Program-made: the position numbers and the translations under genes
In this document: in pieces, positions 16,501 to 22,739 of the stretch
Position numbering within the stretch: the first letter of the stretch is position 1
Layout: each line of letters opens with the position of its first letter
NCBI GenBank assembly: GCA_012269545.1
Contig: JAAXKB010000064.1
Location: forward strand, 1-38,941
From: Gammaproteobacteria bacterium
GTDB taxonomy: Bacteria; Pseudomonadota; Gammaproteobacteria; Pseudomonadales; Azotimanducaceae
DNA length: 38,941 nucleotides
Direction: 5' to 3'
Notes under the pieces: generated by a model
The model's input: the letters and a program-made list of their open reading frames with translations, nothing else
What the model was told of the DNA's origin: nothing
Databases searched by the model: none

Positions 16501-16626
16501 GCGTTCGGCCATCTTGGGGTCTTCTTGCCTTGCGAGGCTGGTAAAGGAAGCGCTGCCAAGCACGACGATAAAAAGCACCAGCAGTATGCTAACCCGCGGG
16601 TTGGTAAAGAAGAGGTTAGCTCGCAC
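13525..16626 (-). CDS. RND-family efflux permease (AcrB/MexF-like inner-membrane pump)
   Basis: A 1033-aa proton-driven transporter. The topology is that of RND pumps: TM1 near the start (VSILLVLFIVVLGSASF), a large periplasmic loop, a TM2-6 bundle (NLIFALILVLLVLIWMMGLRS, PLSAAMVLIGMM), a second periplasmic loop and TM7-12. TM4 carries GLLIDNAIVVVED; the position equal to AcrB Asp407 is Asp404 and that equal to Asp408 is Asn405. The polar C-terminal tail is Lys/Ala-rich. I take the GTG at 16626, which overlaps the adaptor gene stop by 11 bp; an ATG at 16698 is in frame but would overlap by 83 bp and adds a non-homologous leader. It is partner to the adaptor upstream. No TolC-type outer-membrane gene is in the operon, so the tripartite pump probably recruits one from elsewhere. 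Substrate unknown. Confidence 0.92.
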   Translation of the reverse strand: MRANLFFTNPRVSILLVLFIVVLGSASFTSLARQEDPKMAERYAGVITFLPGATALRMETLISEPIETALREIPEIKELTSSSKAGQSVVDIELYDSVADSETDNVWSEVRDVLSDTVPALPAGAVEPELQIRQPIASTLIVAINWLHDSPQQLGIMSRIAETLRISLANTPGTEVAETWGEVEEEIRVAIDPYKMVASGMSAERVASAIAGADTKVPAGRLRSGASDMLVEVQADLQSAERIGRVPLSIGTESQALRVSDIATVSKTALDPPRSLAYQGDRRTIFVNAKMQPGLQIEPWTRNAEAAVAKLQAELPDGIALDIVYQQNTYTGDRMVSLATNLIFALILVLLVLIWMMGLRSAVTVGLALPLSAAMVLIGMMYLDIPLHQMSVTGLIISLGLLIDNAIVVVEDYKLKRKSGAAIADAINQSVHHLWIPLGASTATTVFAFMPIALAPGGVGDFTGTLGVTVALSVASSFFLAMTVVPAFAGYLEERWPSRSTGRWWQQGFSNPSLSAIYRRTLTIAISRPFIGIAAALVLPLIGFSLSPTLTNQFFPAVDRNQFQIQIALPGQASIWETRDSVFRANEVLRSYPKITNTHWTIGEGAPRVYYNVVSLNERVPSFASGWVNTRSAAETESVLKTLQDDLSNALPEAEVLAIPFEQGPPTDAPIELRIIGPDLQVLRKEAQTLRALIAGVPKVTFVRATLSTAEPKLAFSPRENAAAASGISTGELAMSINALLSGQTAGMVLEGNRQIPVRVQLADRFRDDIADLTTLPLLANNRNGVPLQELGEWRLQPTASAIDRRQGERLSTVQAFLQPFTLPDTVMRDIRKVLEDTGYQPPPGYRLSIGGVAEESAESMGNIVSVFIFFALAMTAVVILSLNSFRQAGLIGTVAILSFGLALLGLRIFDYPFGYMALIGALGMMGLAINGAIIVLSALKASAATNEGDTEAVVSVVMDASRHIVSTTLTTIGGFVPLIVNGGKFWPPLATAIAGGVAGSAVIALYLIPASYAAIQRKKARKKALTPAAAAA

Positions 16627-17746
16627 TGATAGCGAACTCTGCGGCGACTGGCAGCACCCTTTGCCCCTGCACAATGCGTTGGGTGCCTGTTGCGACAATG
16701 CGATCCTGGGGTGTTAGCAATCCTCGCACAAAGGCGCGATCGCCTTCGTGATGCAGAATTTCAACCAACCGTCGCTGCACTGTGTTTTCCGCATCGACAA
16801 TAAACAGGCCCCACAGACCTCGATCCATTGCAGTCAGCGCAGATAGCGGAACCCAAAAACCTTCGCTTGCCACGCGCTCGTCTAGGGCCAGCTCCAGCAC
16901 TGCGCCGAGCGGAATTCGTTGGTCGGTGAAGGTGAAAACCGCCGTGGCGGTGCGCGTGTTAGGGTCCACCTCGGGCAGTACGCTGCGTAGCAGGGCGGCG
17001 ACTTCAATGCCTTGCCAGCGAATGGGATATGACTGCCCCGCAGTTAGGCCTAAAACCACGCTTTCCGGGACGCCAACATGGGCCTCCCGAAGGCTGGTTT
17101 CAACGAGAACCAACGCTGGCGCCCCGGGCGTAATTTGCGAACCCTCATCCACATAGCGCGCCTGAATGACGCCGGCGAAGGGCGCCCGAATGACGGCTTC
17201 GCTCAGCTGGACTTTGATGGCGTCGACTGTCGCTTCGGCTCGTTTCAGTGCGGCCCTGGCTACCGACAATTGCGCGGTGCTGGCCTGCATTTTGAGATTG
17301 GCTTCATCAAAGGCCTGCTGCGAAACATGGCCCCTGGCCCGCATGGCGCGTATGCGGCGTTCGGTATTCGCTGCGAGTTTTTTTTGCGCTGTCGCCACTT
17401 GGCGATTGGCCTCGGCCAAAGCCTGCTCGGATTGCGCCTGGCGTAAATCTGACCCAAGTCCGCGAGCGTCCAGTCGGGCCACCACTTGGCCCGCTGCTAC
17501 GGTGTCTCCCAAGTCAACGGCGACTACAGAGATTTCTCCGCCCCGCTTGAAGCCCAATTCTGCTCGGCGGGCTGCCTTGCTGGTGCCTGCATAAACACGA
17601 CTGGTGCGGTAGGAAGCTTCAGGCGTGGCCGTGATGTAGGTTACCGTGAGGTCTGCCCACACTGAGCCAGAGGCACTGAGCCACAGGGCTGCAATCAGGG
17701 GCAGGGCGCTGGCGACATGACGGCAAACAAATAGGTTATCGGGCAT
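16616..17746 (-). CDS. RND efflux periplasmic adaptor (membrane fusion protein)
   Basis: A 376-aa HlyD/AcrA-family adaptor that links the RND permease to an outer-membrane channel. The signal peptide occupies about residues 1-31 (SALPLIAALWLSASGSVWA). A barrel-sandwich half follows (AELGFKRGGEISVVAVDLGD, AAGQVVARLD), then a long alanine/glutamine-rich coiled coil (LRQAQSEQALAEANRQV through RAALKRAEATVDA), the second lipoyl half (RAPFAGVIQARYVDEGSQIT) and beta-barrel/membrane-proximal domains. The ATG at 17746 is chosen because it precedes the signal peptide; the frame stays open upstream into the tetR start region. No lipobox cysteine follows the signal, so it is probably not a lipoprotein. 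It is the first gene of a two-gene operon, divergent from tetR. Confidence 0.92.
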   Translation of the reverse strand: MPDNLFVCRHVASALPLIAALWLSASGSVWADLTVTYITATPEASYRTSRVYAGTSKAARRAELGFKRGGEISVVAVDLGDTVAAGQVVARLDARGLGSDLRQAQSEQALAEANRQVATAQKKLAANTERRIRAMRARGHVSQQAFDEANLKMQASTAQLSVARAALKRAEATVDAIKVQLSEAVIRAPFAGVIQARYVDEGSQITPGAPALVLVETSLREAHVGVPESVVLGLTAGQSYPIRWQGIEVAALLRSVLPEVDPNTRTATAVFTFTDQRIPLGAVLELALDERVASEGFWVPLSALTAMDRGLWGLFIVDAENTVQRRLVEILHHEGDRAFVRGLLTPQDRIVATGTQRIVQGQRVLPVAAEFAISAS

Positions 17747-17870
17747 TAAGGCTCTCAAAATTCGATGGATCAACTTCTCTGAGTTGCTTAGCAGTCTAAA
17801 AAAAGCGTTAAATGTTAGCAATGCACACATTTGCCTTGACCTAAGGTACTGCCGAGGATGCTGAAAAAGC
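17747..17870. promoter_or_regulatory. Divergent promoter/operator region between the efflux operon and tetR
   Basis: This 124-bp gap must carry promoters for both directions. On the minus strand, TTGCTA and TAGACT lie about 17-18 bp apart and form a plausible weak sigma-70 promoter for the adaptor gene. The short imperfect dyad around CAATGCACACATTTG (about 17820-17834) is a candidate TetR site. TetR regulators usually bind such gaps, but the exact operator is not certain. Confidence 0.35.
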
Positions 17871-18497
17871 GTGAAATCTAAATCCAAATATCATCACGGC
17901 GATTTGCGAGCCACGTTGTTGCAACTTGCTGAGGCACAAATTGCGCTTGCAGGGGTTGAAAAGTTAAGCCTGCGAGCACTTGCGCGCCAAGCCGGGGTAT
18001 CTGCAACGGCGCCCTTCAGGCACTTCTCTGACAAACAGGCGTTGCTCGGCGCACTTGCCATCGATGGATTTAATGAGCTGGCGCAAAGCATCAATGAGGA
18101 GTCTAAGGCCTCGACCTCCCTGGAAATGCGCTTTGTTGGCATCGGCGTCTCCTACATTGCCTTTGCTCAGGACTTCCCAGTGCATTATCAGTTGATGTTC
18201 GGCTCAGTGCTGGGCGACTTTGCGCAACAGCCAGAGCTTCAGGAAGCTGCCGCCCGAACCTACGGGATTCTCGATGAGCTGCTCATGGATATGCGACGGC
18301 AAGAGGATCTGGCGATGCCGATTGAGGCCCTAGGTGGTTTGGTCTGGTCAACAGTGCACGGCATGGCCTCCCTGCTCATCAACATACCACCGGCTAATGC
18401 GCAAACAGACGTGGCACCACGCCAGGCGGTCAGGACACTTGCCGAAGATCCGCGCGGTCCCTTGAAGGCCCTCTATCGGGGCATCGTTGCAGGTTAG
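17871..18497 (+). CDS. TetR/AcrR-family transcriptional repressor
   Basis: A 208-aa regulator. The N-terminus has the TetR helix-turn-helix: YHHGDLRATLLQLAEAQI (helix 1), LSLRALARQAGVSATAPFRHF (helices 2-3), then SDKQALLGALAIDGF. The C-terminal ligand/dimer domain (about residues 85-205) resembles the WHG-type TetR_C seen in many gammaproteobacterial regulators (YIAFAQDFPVHYQLMFG, LGGLVWSTVHGMASLL). The start is GTG at 17871, with the conserved YHHGDLR only seven residues in. It is divergently arranged with the RND adaptor/permease operon, the standard layout of local efflux repressors, so it probably controls that operon and itself. The inducer is unknown. Confidence 0.9.
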   Translation: MKSKSKYHHGDLRATLLQLAEAQIALAGVEKLSLRALARQAGVSATAPFRHFSDKQALLGALAIDGFNELAQSINEESKASTSLEMRFVGIGVSYIAFAQDFPVHYQLMFGSVLGDFAQQPELQEAAARTYGILDELLMDMRRQEDLAMPIEALGGLVWSTVHGMASLLINIPPANAQTDVAPRQAVRTLAEDPRGPLKALYRGIVAG

Positions 18498-18689
18498 ACA
18501 CGCGGGAAAACAGGGCAGGCTGGCCCCGCGGCAACATCAAGGACTTAAATGAGCTTCGAGGCTGGATGATGCTTGTGGAACACGCCTCAGTAGCAAAACC
18601 CTTTGCAAGTCCCTCTTTGCGGCTTAAGTCGCTGGGCCGTTGTCCGTGTTTCGCTACTGTAAACTGCTTGCGCAACACAGCAGTTAAAG

Positions 18690-19008
18690 TGGTAGCCCCG
18701 ACAGGAGTCGAACCTGTATCTATCGCTTCGTACCCGCTACTGCTTTAGCAGCCGCCTTCTGGCGTTTGTGGTCTGGACTTTCTCATAACCGTGGCGCGAA
18801 ACACGCGTTAGGCTGCATCCGTCAAGTCTCTACACCTTCCAAGGGCGACAAACGCACTTGGCTTGGCTCGGGATTGCCATGCTCAGAAATGATCAGCGTC
18901 ATTGCTAAGAGAAGGTTTCCCCGAATTTGAATGCTTCTCACCAGTGGTTTCCCGTCTGATGACCCAATATTTAGGAGGCGATCGTTCTATCCATTGAACT
19001 ACGGAGCC
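18690..19008 (-). tRNA. tRNA-Arg(CCU) gene interrupted by a group I intron
   Basis: Read on the minus strand, the 5' exon is 36 nt (19008-18973) and the 3' exon 39 nt (18728-18690), giving a 75-nt mature tRNA with encoded CCA. Stems after splicing: acceptor GGCTCCG/CGGGGCT (with G-U at 1-72 and one internal wobble), D stem GTTC/GAAC, anticodon stem ATCGC/GCGAT with loop CTCCTAA (anticodon CCT), and T stem ACAGG/CCTGT with loop TTCGACT. The anticodon stem halves are about 250 nt apart, so neither half alone is a tRNA. The break falls between T36 and A37. This tRNA decodes the rare AGG codon. Standard tRNA finders may miss it or report a fragment. No other tRNA lies close by. Confidence 0.93.
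18729..18972 (-). ncRNA. Group I self-splicing intron, subgroup IC3-like, 244 nt
   Basis: The intron lies in the anticodon loop of tRNA-Arg(CCU). The exon triplet CCU can pair with GGG at intron nt 8-10, giving the U-G pair expected at the 5' splice site (P1). The last intron base is G, followed by exon AA. Core elements occur in order: GACGGGAAACCAC (P2 with GAAA loop), TCAAATTCGGGGAAACC, the P4-Q region ATGGCAATCCCGAGCCAAGC, then the R/P7 region GAAGGTGTAGAGACTTGACGG, and the P7 3' strand AAGTCC near nt 193-198. Each has a close counterpart in the Azoarcus tRNA-Ile(CAU) intron as I remember it. There is no open frame for a homing endonuclease, so it is presumably inherited vertically or moves with help in trans. 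The length is near that of the Agrobacterium tRNA-Arg(CCU) intron. Confidence 0.92.
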
Positions 19009-19072
19009 GTGCGAACATAGTAACAAGATGTTTTTCATGACCATAGCGACGAAACGGCGGAAGCACTTGCTG

Positions 19073-19717
19073 TTAGTCTGTCCATTTATCAAAGCGCAAG
19101 ATTTCCTCTAAAGGCTTGCGTGATACAGGACCGAACTTGCCGAGTGGGTAGCCGACAGGTATGAGTGCGTATGCCGCCATAGAATCCGGCAAGTTGAGGG
19201 TTTCAGCTACGGCTCTGCGGTCGGTTAGCGCCAAGGTGGTAGGCGCTGCGCCGAGGTCTAGAGCGCGAGCTGCGAGCAGCAGGTTTTGGATACCCGGCCA
19301 GATTGAGCCGTTGCCCCGGACGATCATATCGTTGGTTGCTGTGGTGCCGAAATCCATGCAAGCGATGATTAATGCAGGAATTTCGTGCATATGATCTCTC
19401 TGCCAAACAACCGCGTCGACCATCCGCTTGCGCTTTTCTCCGCTTTGATGCGACAGGCTACCCGGGTTGTCAATCAAAGGCGCCAAATAGGTGTCGACGC
19501 CTTGCCGATTCAAGTCTGCGAGCTGTTGCTTGGTCTCGGAGTCGCGCACGATGATCCATCGTGCGCCTTGGGTATTTGAGCCAGACGGGGCTTGGTTCGC
19601 TGCGCTGATGAGATCGCGCAGTAACGTCTCAGGCACCTCCCGACTGTCCAAACGACGCATGGCGCGACAGTTATACATGACATCGAAGAGGCCCATTTGG
19701 TTTGTTGATTCTGTCAT
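19073..19717 (-). CDS. Nitroreductase-family FMN-dependent oxidoreductase
   Basis: An FMN flavoprotein of about 214 aa. The N-terminal MYNCRAMRRLDSREVPETLL is the typical flavin-phosphate site (an RR/RS pair followed by a helix), AANQAPSGSNTQGARW is the canonical second FMN loop, and ARALDLGAAPTTLAL forms the late FMN contact. The end IPVGYPLGKFGPVSRKPLEEIL matches the family C-terminus. These enzymes reduce nitroaromatics, quinones or other electrophiles with NAD(P)H; the substrate is unknown. The ATG at 19717 is preferred, although a TTG at 19723 is closer to the GGGGAG ribosome site. It starts 37 bp after aroA on the same strand and is probably cotranscribed with it. Confidence 0.88.
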   Translation of the reverse strand: MTESTNQMGLFDVMYNCRAMRRLDSREVPETLLRDLISAANQAPSGSNTQGARWIIVRDSETKQQLADLNRQGVDTYLAPLIDNPGSLSHQSGEKRKRMVDAVVWQRDHMHEIPALIIACMDFGTTATNDMIVRGNGSIWPGIQNLLLAARALDLGAAPTTLALTDRRAVAETLNLPDSMAAYALIPVGYPLGKFGPVSRKPLEEILRFDKWTD

Positions 19718-19754
19718 GAACAATATGCTCCCCAGTTAGTTCAAGGATGTGACC

Positions 19755-21074
19755 CTACGTTTGCAGGCTGATGTAGTCCTCCCAAAAATTTGGGTAGGTT
19801 TTGTTTACAACGTTTTTGTCGTCGACGCTTAAGTTCCCATAGGCACTTCCAAGCGTTGCAAAGGCCATGGCCATGCGATGATCGTGGTATGTGGTAAGAC
19901 GGTGTGCAGTAGGCTCTGTTTCCAGCAGTGGTTCGATCAAAATGCTGGAATGCGTTGTGCGTAATGATACGCCCATGGCCCTATGTTCCGTGGCAGGGCA
20001 CTCGAGTCGGTCACACTCTTTGTGGTGCAAAGACTGCAGGCCGGTAATCTCGATCGGCGCGGGTAACAGCGGAGCCATGGCGATAAGCGTCAGTGCGACG
20101 TCGGGCATTTCTTGCATGTCGATATGCGACAACGGACTGAGTTGTTTGGGGCCGCGAATACGTGTCATGCCTTGTCGATCAATGGTGGCACCAAGCGATT
20201 CCATGATATTGCAAAAACCGTAGTCTCCCTGCACGCTGGTCGCGTCCAGATTGGTCAGCGTAACGGTGCCTTGGTGCAGTGTTGCCAAGGCCGAAAAATA
20301 GCTGGCGGCTGAGGCGTCTCCCTCAACCACGTAACTGCCGGCGGCATAATCTGCTGCAGGAATACACAACGTCTCTGGGGTGGCCCAGTGACCTGCGATC
20401 CCTCGTTTGCTCATCTCGTTGAGCGTGATGTCGATATAGGGACGCGAGACGAGATCACCGTCGATGTGTATCACCTGTTGGTCGATGCCTCGGCGGTGCG
20501 CAAGCACTGGAGCGATAACCATTAAGGCGGTGATATATTGGCTCGATAATGATCCGTCGATACGCAGCACGTCTTGCACATTAATGGGGCCGCACATGGT
20601 GGCTGGCAGCCGGCCGTCATCGCTGTCTATCTGGCAGCCGTGGTGGCGCAAAACATCAAACAGAGGTGCGTTCGTTCTGACGCGTAATGAGTCGTGGCCG
20701 TCGATCACAGTGCTGCCGGTGCGTAATGCCGCAAGGCCAATCAGTAAACGAGTTGACGCGCCGCTCATTCGGGCGTTGAGTTTTACGGGCTTAGCGCCAA
20801 AGTCCATTGGTCCAGTGACAAGGATGGAACCTTCCTGCCGCTCAATGATAACGCCAAGGGCTTCTAGGCAGTCGATCATCGCGTCGGTATCGTCGCATTC
20901 AGGGATGCCCGTTATGCGGCTTATACCTGAAACCAATGCACTCATTGCTAATTGACGCAAGGCAATGGATTTGCTGCCCGGCAATGTAATGCTGGCTTCA
21001 AACCCCGGCGACAACTTAGGGATAGTAAATGAGGGCTCGGGTATCATGACGCTTTGGTTGTTGGGTTTCGACAT
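19755..21074 (-). CDS. aroA: 3-phosphoshikimate 1-carboxyvinyltransferase (EPSP synthase), divergent
   Basis: A 439-aa shikimate-pathway enzyme that joins shikimate-3-phosphate and PEP to give EPSP, the chorismate precursor. Conserved residues are present: LPGSKS with the E. coli Lys22 and Arg27 equivalents (KSIALR), IDGSLSSQYITAL (Ser-Ser-Gln), GDLVSRPYIDITL, GDASAASYF, MPDVALT (the catalytic Asp), HKECDRL, YHDHRMAMAF and the late Lys in NKTYPNFWEDY. Two segments differ from the usual form: the Asn of KSxSNR is Leu, and LGNAGTAMRPL is replaced by ARMSGASTRLL, changing the positions equal to E. coli Thr97 and Pro101 to Ala and Leu while keeping Gly96. It stands apart from other aro genes, ahead of the nitroreductase. 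It could be a diverged or second AroA, but the catalytic set is complete. Confidence 0.9.
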   Translation of the reverse strand: MSKPNNQSVMIPEPSFTIPKLSPGFEASITLPGSKSIALRQLAMSALVSGISRITGIPECDDTDAMIDCLEALGVIIERQEGSILVTGPMDFGAKPVKLNARMSGASTRLLIGLAALRTGSTVIDGHDSLRVRTNAPLFDVLRHHGCQIDSDDGRLPATMCGPINVQDVLRIDGSLSSQYITALMVIAPVLAHRRGIDQQVIHIDGDLVSRPYIDITLNEMSKRGIAGHWATPETLCIPAADYAAGSYVVEGDASAASYFSALATLHQGTVTLTNLDATSVQGDYGFCNIMESLGATIDRQGMTRIRGPKQLSPLSHIDMQEMPDVALTLIAMAPLLPAPIEITGLQSLHHKECDRLECPATEHRAMGVSLRTTHSSILIEPLLETEPTAHRLTTYHDHRMAMAFATLGSAYGNLSVDDKNVVNKTYPNFWEDYISLQT

Positions 21075-21184
21075 ACTGTAACTCAGGCCCAGTCACTTTG
21101 ATAATCGCAGAAGATACTTAGCCTTTGGCGAGCCTATTTGGCTGGTTCTCGCGGGTTATCGACCATCACAACAGGGGGCATTTC

Positions 21185-22678
21185 GTGGGTAATTTTTTTG
21201 CAGAACTTGAGCAGGGTTTTGAGGCGAAAGCCGCGCAGACAGCCTTGATGCTCGCTGATCGCGACGATTGGACCTACCGCGATTTGCTTCGCAACATTAA
21301 TCGAGCTGCATCTGAACTCAGGGCTTTTGGGGTAAAGCCCGGAGATCGCGTGTTCGTGCAGGTACCGAAGTCGGCAGAGAATTTGGCGCTGTATTTGGCG
21401 TGCCTAAAGTTGGGGCTGGTCTATGTGCCGCTGAATATCGCCTACACTGAAGCCGAACTGGATTATTTTGTTAGTGACGCCGAACCAGTGCTGTATGTAG
21501 GCGATCAGGCTCGTGCTGATGTGGCTTGTGCCCAATTGCGGACAGGTAATTTCCAGCAGCTATTGGATTTTGGGTTGGGAGATGCCGGGCATAGAATTCA
21601 GCAGTCAGTCGCGACTGAGCCCAGGGAAAGCACTGATCTGGCAGCGATTTTATATACCTCGGGAACGACGGGCCGGTCGAAGGGCGCGATGCTCAGTCAC
21701 GGCAATTTGTCCTCTAACGCGCACTCGTTGAGTGATGCATGGGGCTGGCAAAGCTCTGATGTATTGCTTAATGCGCTGCCAATCTTCCATGTGCATGGTT
21801 TGTTTATCGCCAGTCATTGTGCATTGCTGAACGCGACGCCCATGATTTTTTTGGAGAAGTTTGAAGTGTCTCAGGTCATGGCGTGGCTGCCTGAAGCCAC
21901 GGTGATGATGGGAGTTCCTACTTTTTATACCCGACTGCTGGATCGGCAAGATTTGAATCAGGCCTACGTCGCCCATATGAGGGTATTTATTTGCGGGTCT
22001 GCGCCGTTAACCGAGCAAACCTTTGATGAATGGCAGCGGCGAACAGGTCACTTGATTCTAGAACGCTACGGCATGAGCGAAACCATCATTAACACAAGCA
22101 ATCCTTTGCAGGGCGAGCGGGTAGCTGGAACTGTCGGCTACGCCTTGTCTGGGCAACAGGTACGGGTTGCGGACGAGGCGGGCGTGCCCGTACCCGCGGG
22201 CGAGGTCGGTATGATCGAAGTCGCGGGCCCCAATGTGTTTCAGGGGTACTGGCGCATGCCGGAAAAGACCGCTGAAGAACTGCGCGCGGACGGCTTCTTC
22301 ATTACCGGTGATTTGGGTGTGCAGGATGCAGATGGCCGGCTCAGCATTGTTGGTCGATCAAAAGACTTGGTCATTTCCGGGGGTTACAACGTCTATCCCA
22401 AGGAAGTTGAGGCTGTGCTGGACGAAATGCCTGAGGTAATCGAGTCTGCGGTGATCGGCGTGCCGCATCGGGACTTTGGCGAGGCGGTGGTGGCTGTTGT
22501 AGTCGCCTCAGGTTCGGAGGTCTCTCTACAGGACATTGAGCTGGCGCTCGGCTCCCGTTTGGCCCGATTCAAACAGCCGAAGCAGGTGGTCAACGTGGCT
22601 GAACTACCTCGCAACACCATGGGTAAGGTGCAAAAGAACAAGCTGCGCGAACTGCATGCCAGTCTGTTTGATCAGTAA
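21185..22678 (+). CDS. matB: Malonyl-CoA synthetase / acyl-CoA ligase (MatB/ACSF3-like)
   Basis: A 497-aa adenylate-forming enzyme. MatB activates free malonate to malonyl-CoA. ATP-binding motifs are present: LYTSGTTGRSKGAM (P-loop), ERYGMSETI, TGDLG, GRSKDLVISGGYN (hinge) and PRNTMGKVQKNKL with the catalytic Lys. The segment DVLLNALPIFHVHGLFIA is typical of MatB. The GTG at 21185 is used because AGGGGG lies 6 bp upstream and the homology begins there (GNFFAELEQ); an in-frame TTG at 21125 would add 20 residues without support. No malonate decarboxylase or transporter is adjacent. It is divergent from aroA and ends at the shared terminator. Another short/medium-chain acyl-CoA ligase role is possible. 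Confidence 0.85.
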   Translation: MGNFFAELEQGFEAKAAQTALMLADRDDWTYRDLLRNINRAASELRAFGVKPGDRVFVQVPKSAENLALYLACLKLGLVYVPLNIAYTEAELDYFVSDAEPVLYVGDQARADVACAQLRTGNFQQLLDFGLGDAGHRIQQSVATEPRESTDLAAILYTSGTTGRSKGAMLSHGNLSSNAHSLSDAWGWQSSDVLLNALPIFHVHGLFIASHCALLNATPMIFLEKFEVSQVMAWLPEATVMMGVPTFYTRLLDRQDLNQAYVAHMRVFICGSAPLTEQTFDEWQRRTGHLILERYGMSETIINTSNPLQGERVAGTVGYALSGQQVRVADEAGVPVPAGEVGMIEVAGPNVFQGYWRMPEKTAEELRADGFFITGDLGVQDADGRLSIVGRSKDLVISGGYNVYPKEVEAVLDEMPEVIESAVIGVPHRDFGEAVVAVVVASGSEVSLQDIELALGSRLARFKQPKQVVNVAELPRNTMGKVQKNKLRELHASLFDQ

Positions 22679-22694
22679 CACCTCTAACTTGACG

Positions 22695-22720
22695 AAAAAA
22701 ACTGCTAGGGCAGTTTTTTT
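22695..22720. terminator. Bidirectional rho-independent terminator
   Basis: A perfect inverted repeat: AAAAAAACTGC, loop TAG(G), then GCAGTTTTTTT. A T run follows the hairpin on both strands, so it ends matB on the plus strand and the convergent acyl-CoA synthetase on the minus strand. This is the clearest terminator in the window. Confidence 0.9.
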
Positions 22721-22739
22721 CAGCCATGCCACGCGGGGG

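Noticed and set aside
18690-18728. tmRNA (ssrA) 3' end
   Set aside because: The T-arm and CCA look tmRNA-like at first, but the 5' partner is a normal tRNA half with a CCT anticodon loop and the intervening 244 nt match a group I intron, not a tmRNA.
18566-18748. Short protein frame ending near the tRNA 3' half
   Set aside because: Its APTGVEPVSI segment is the usual false translation of a minus-strand tRNA T-arm.
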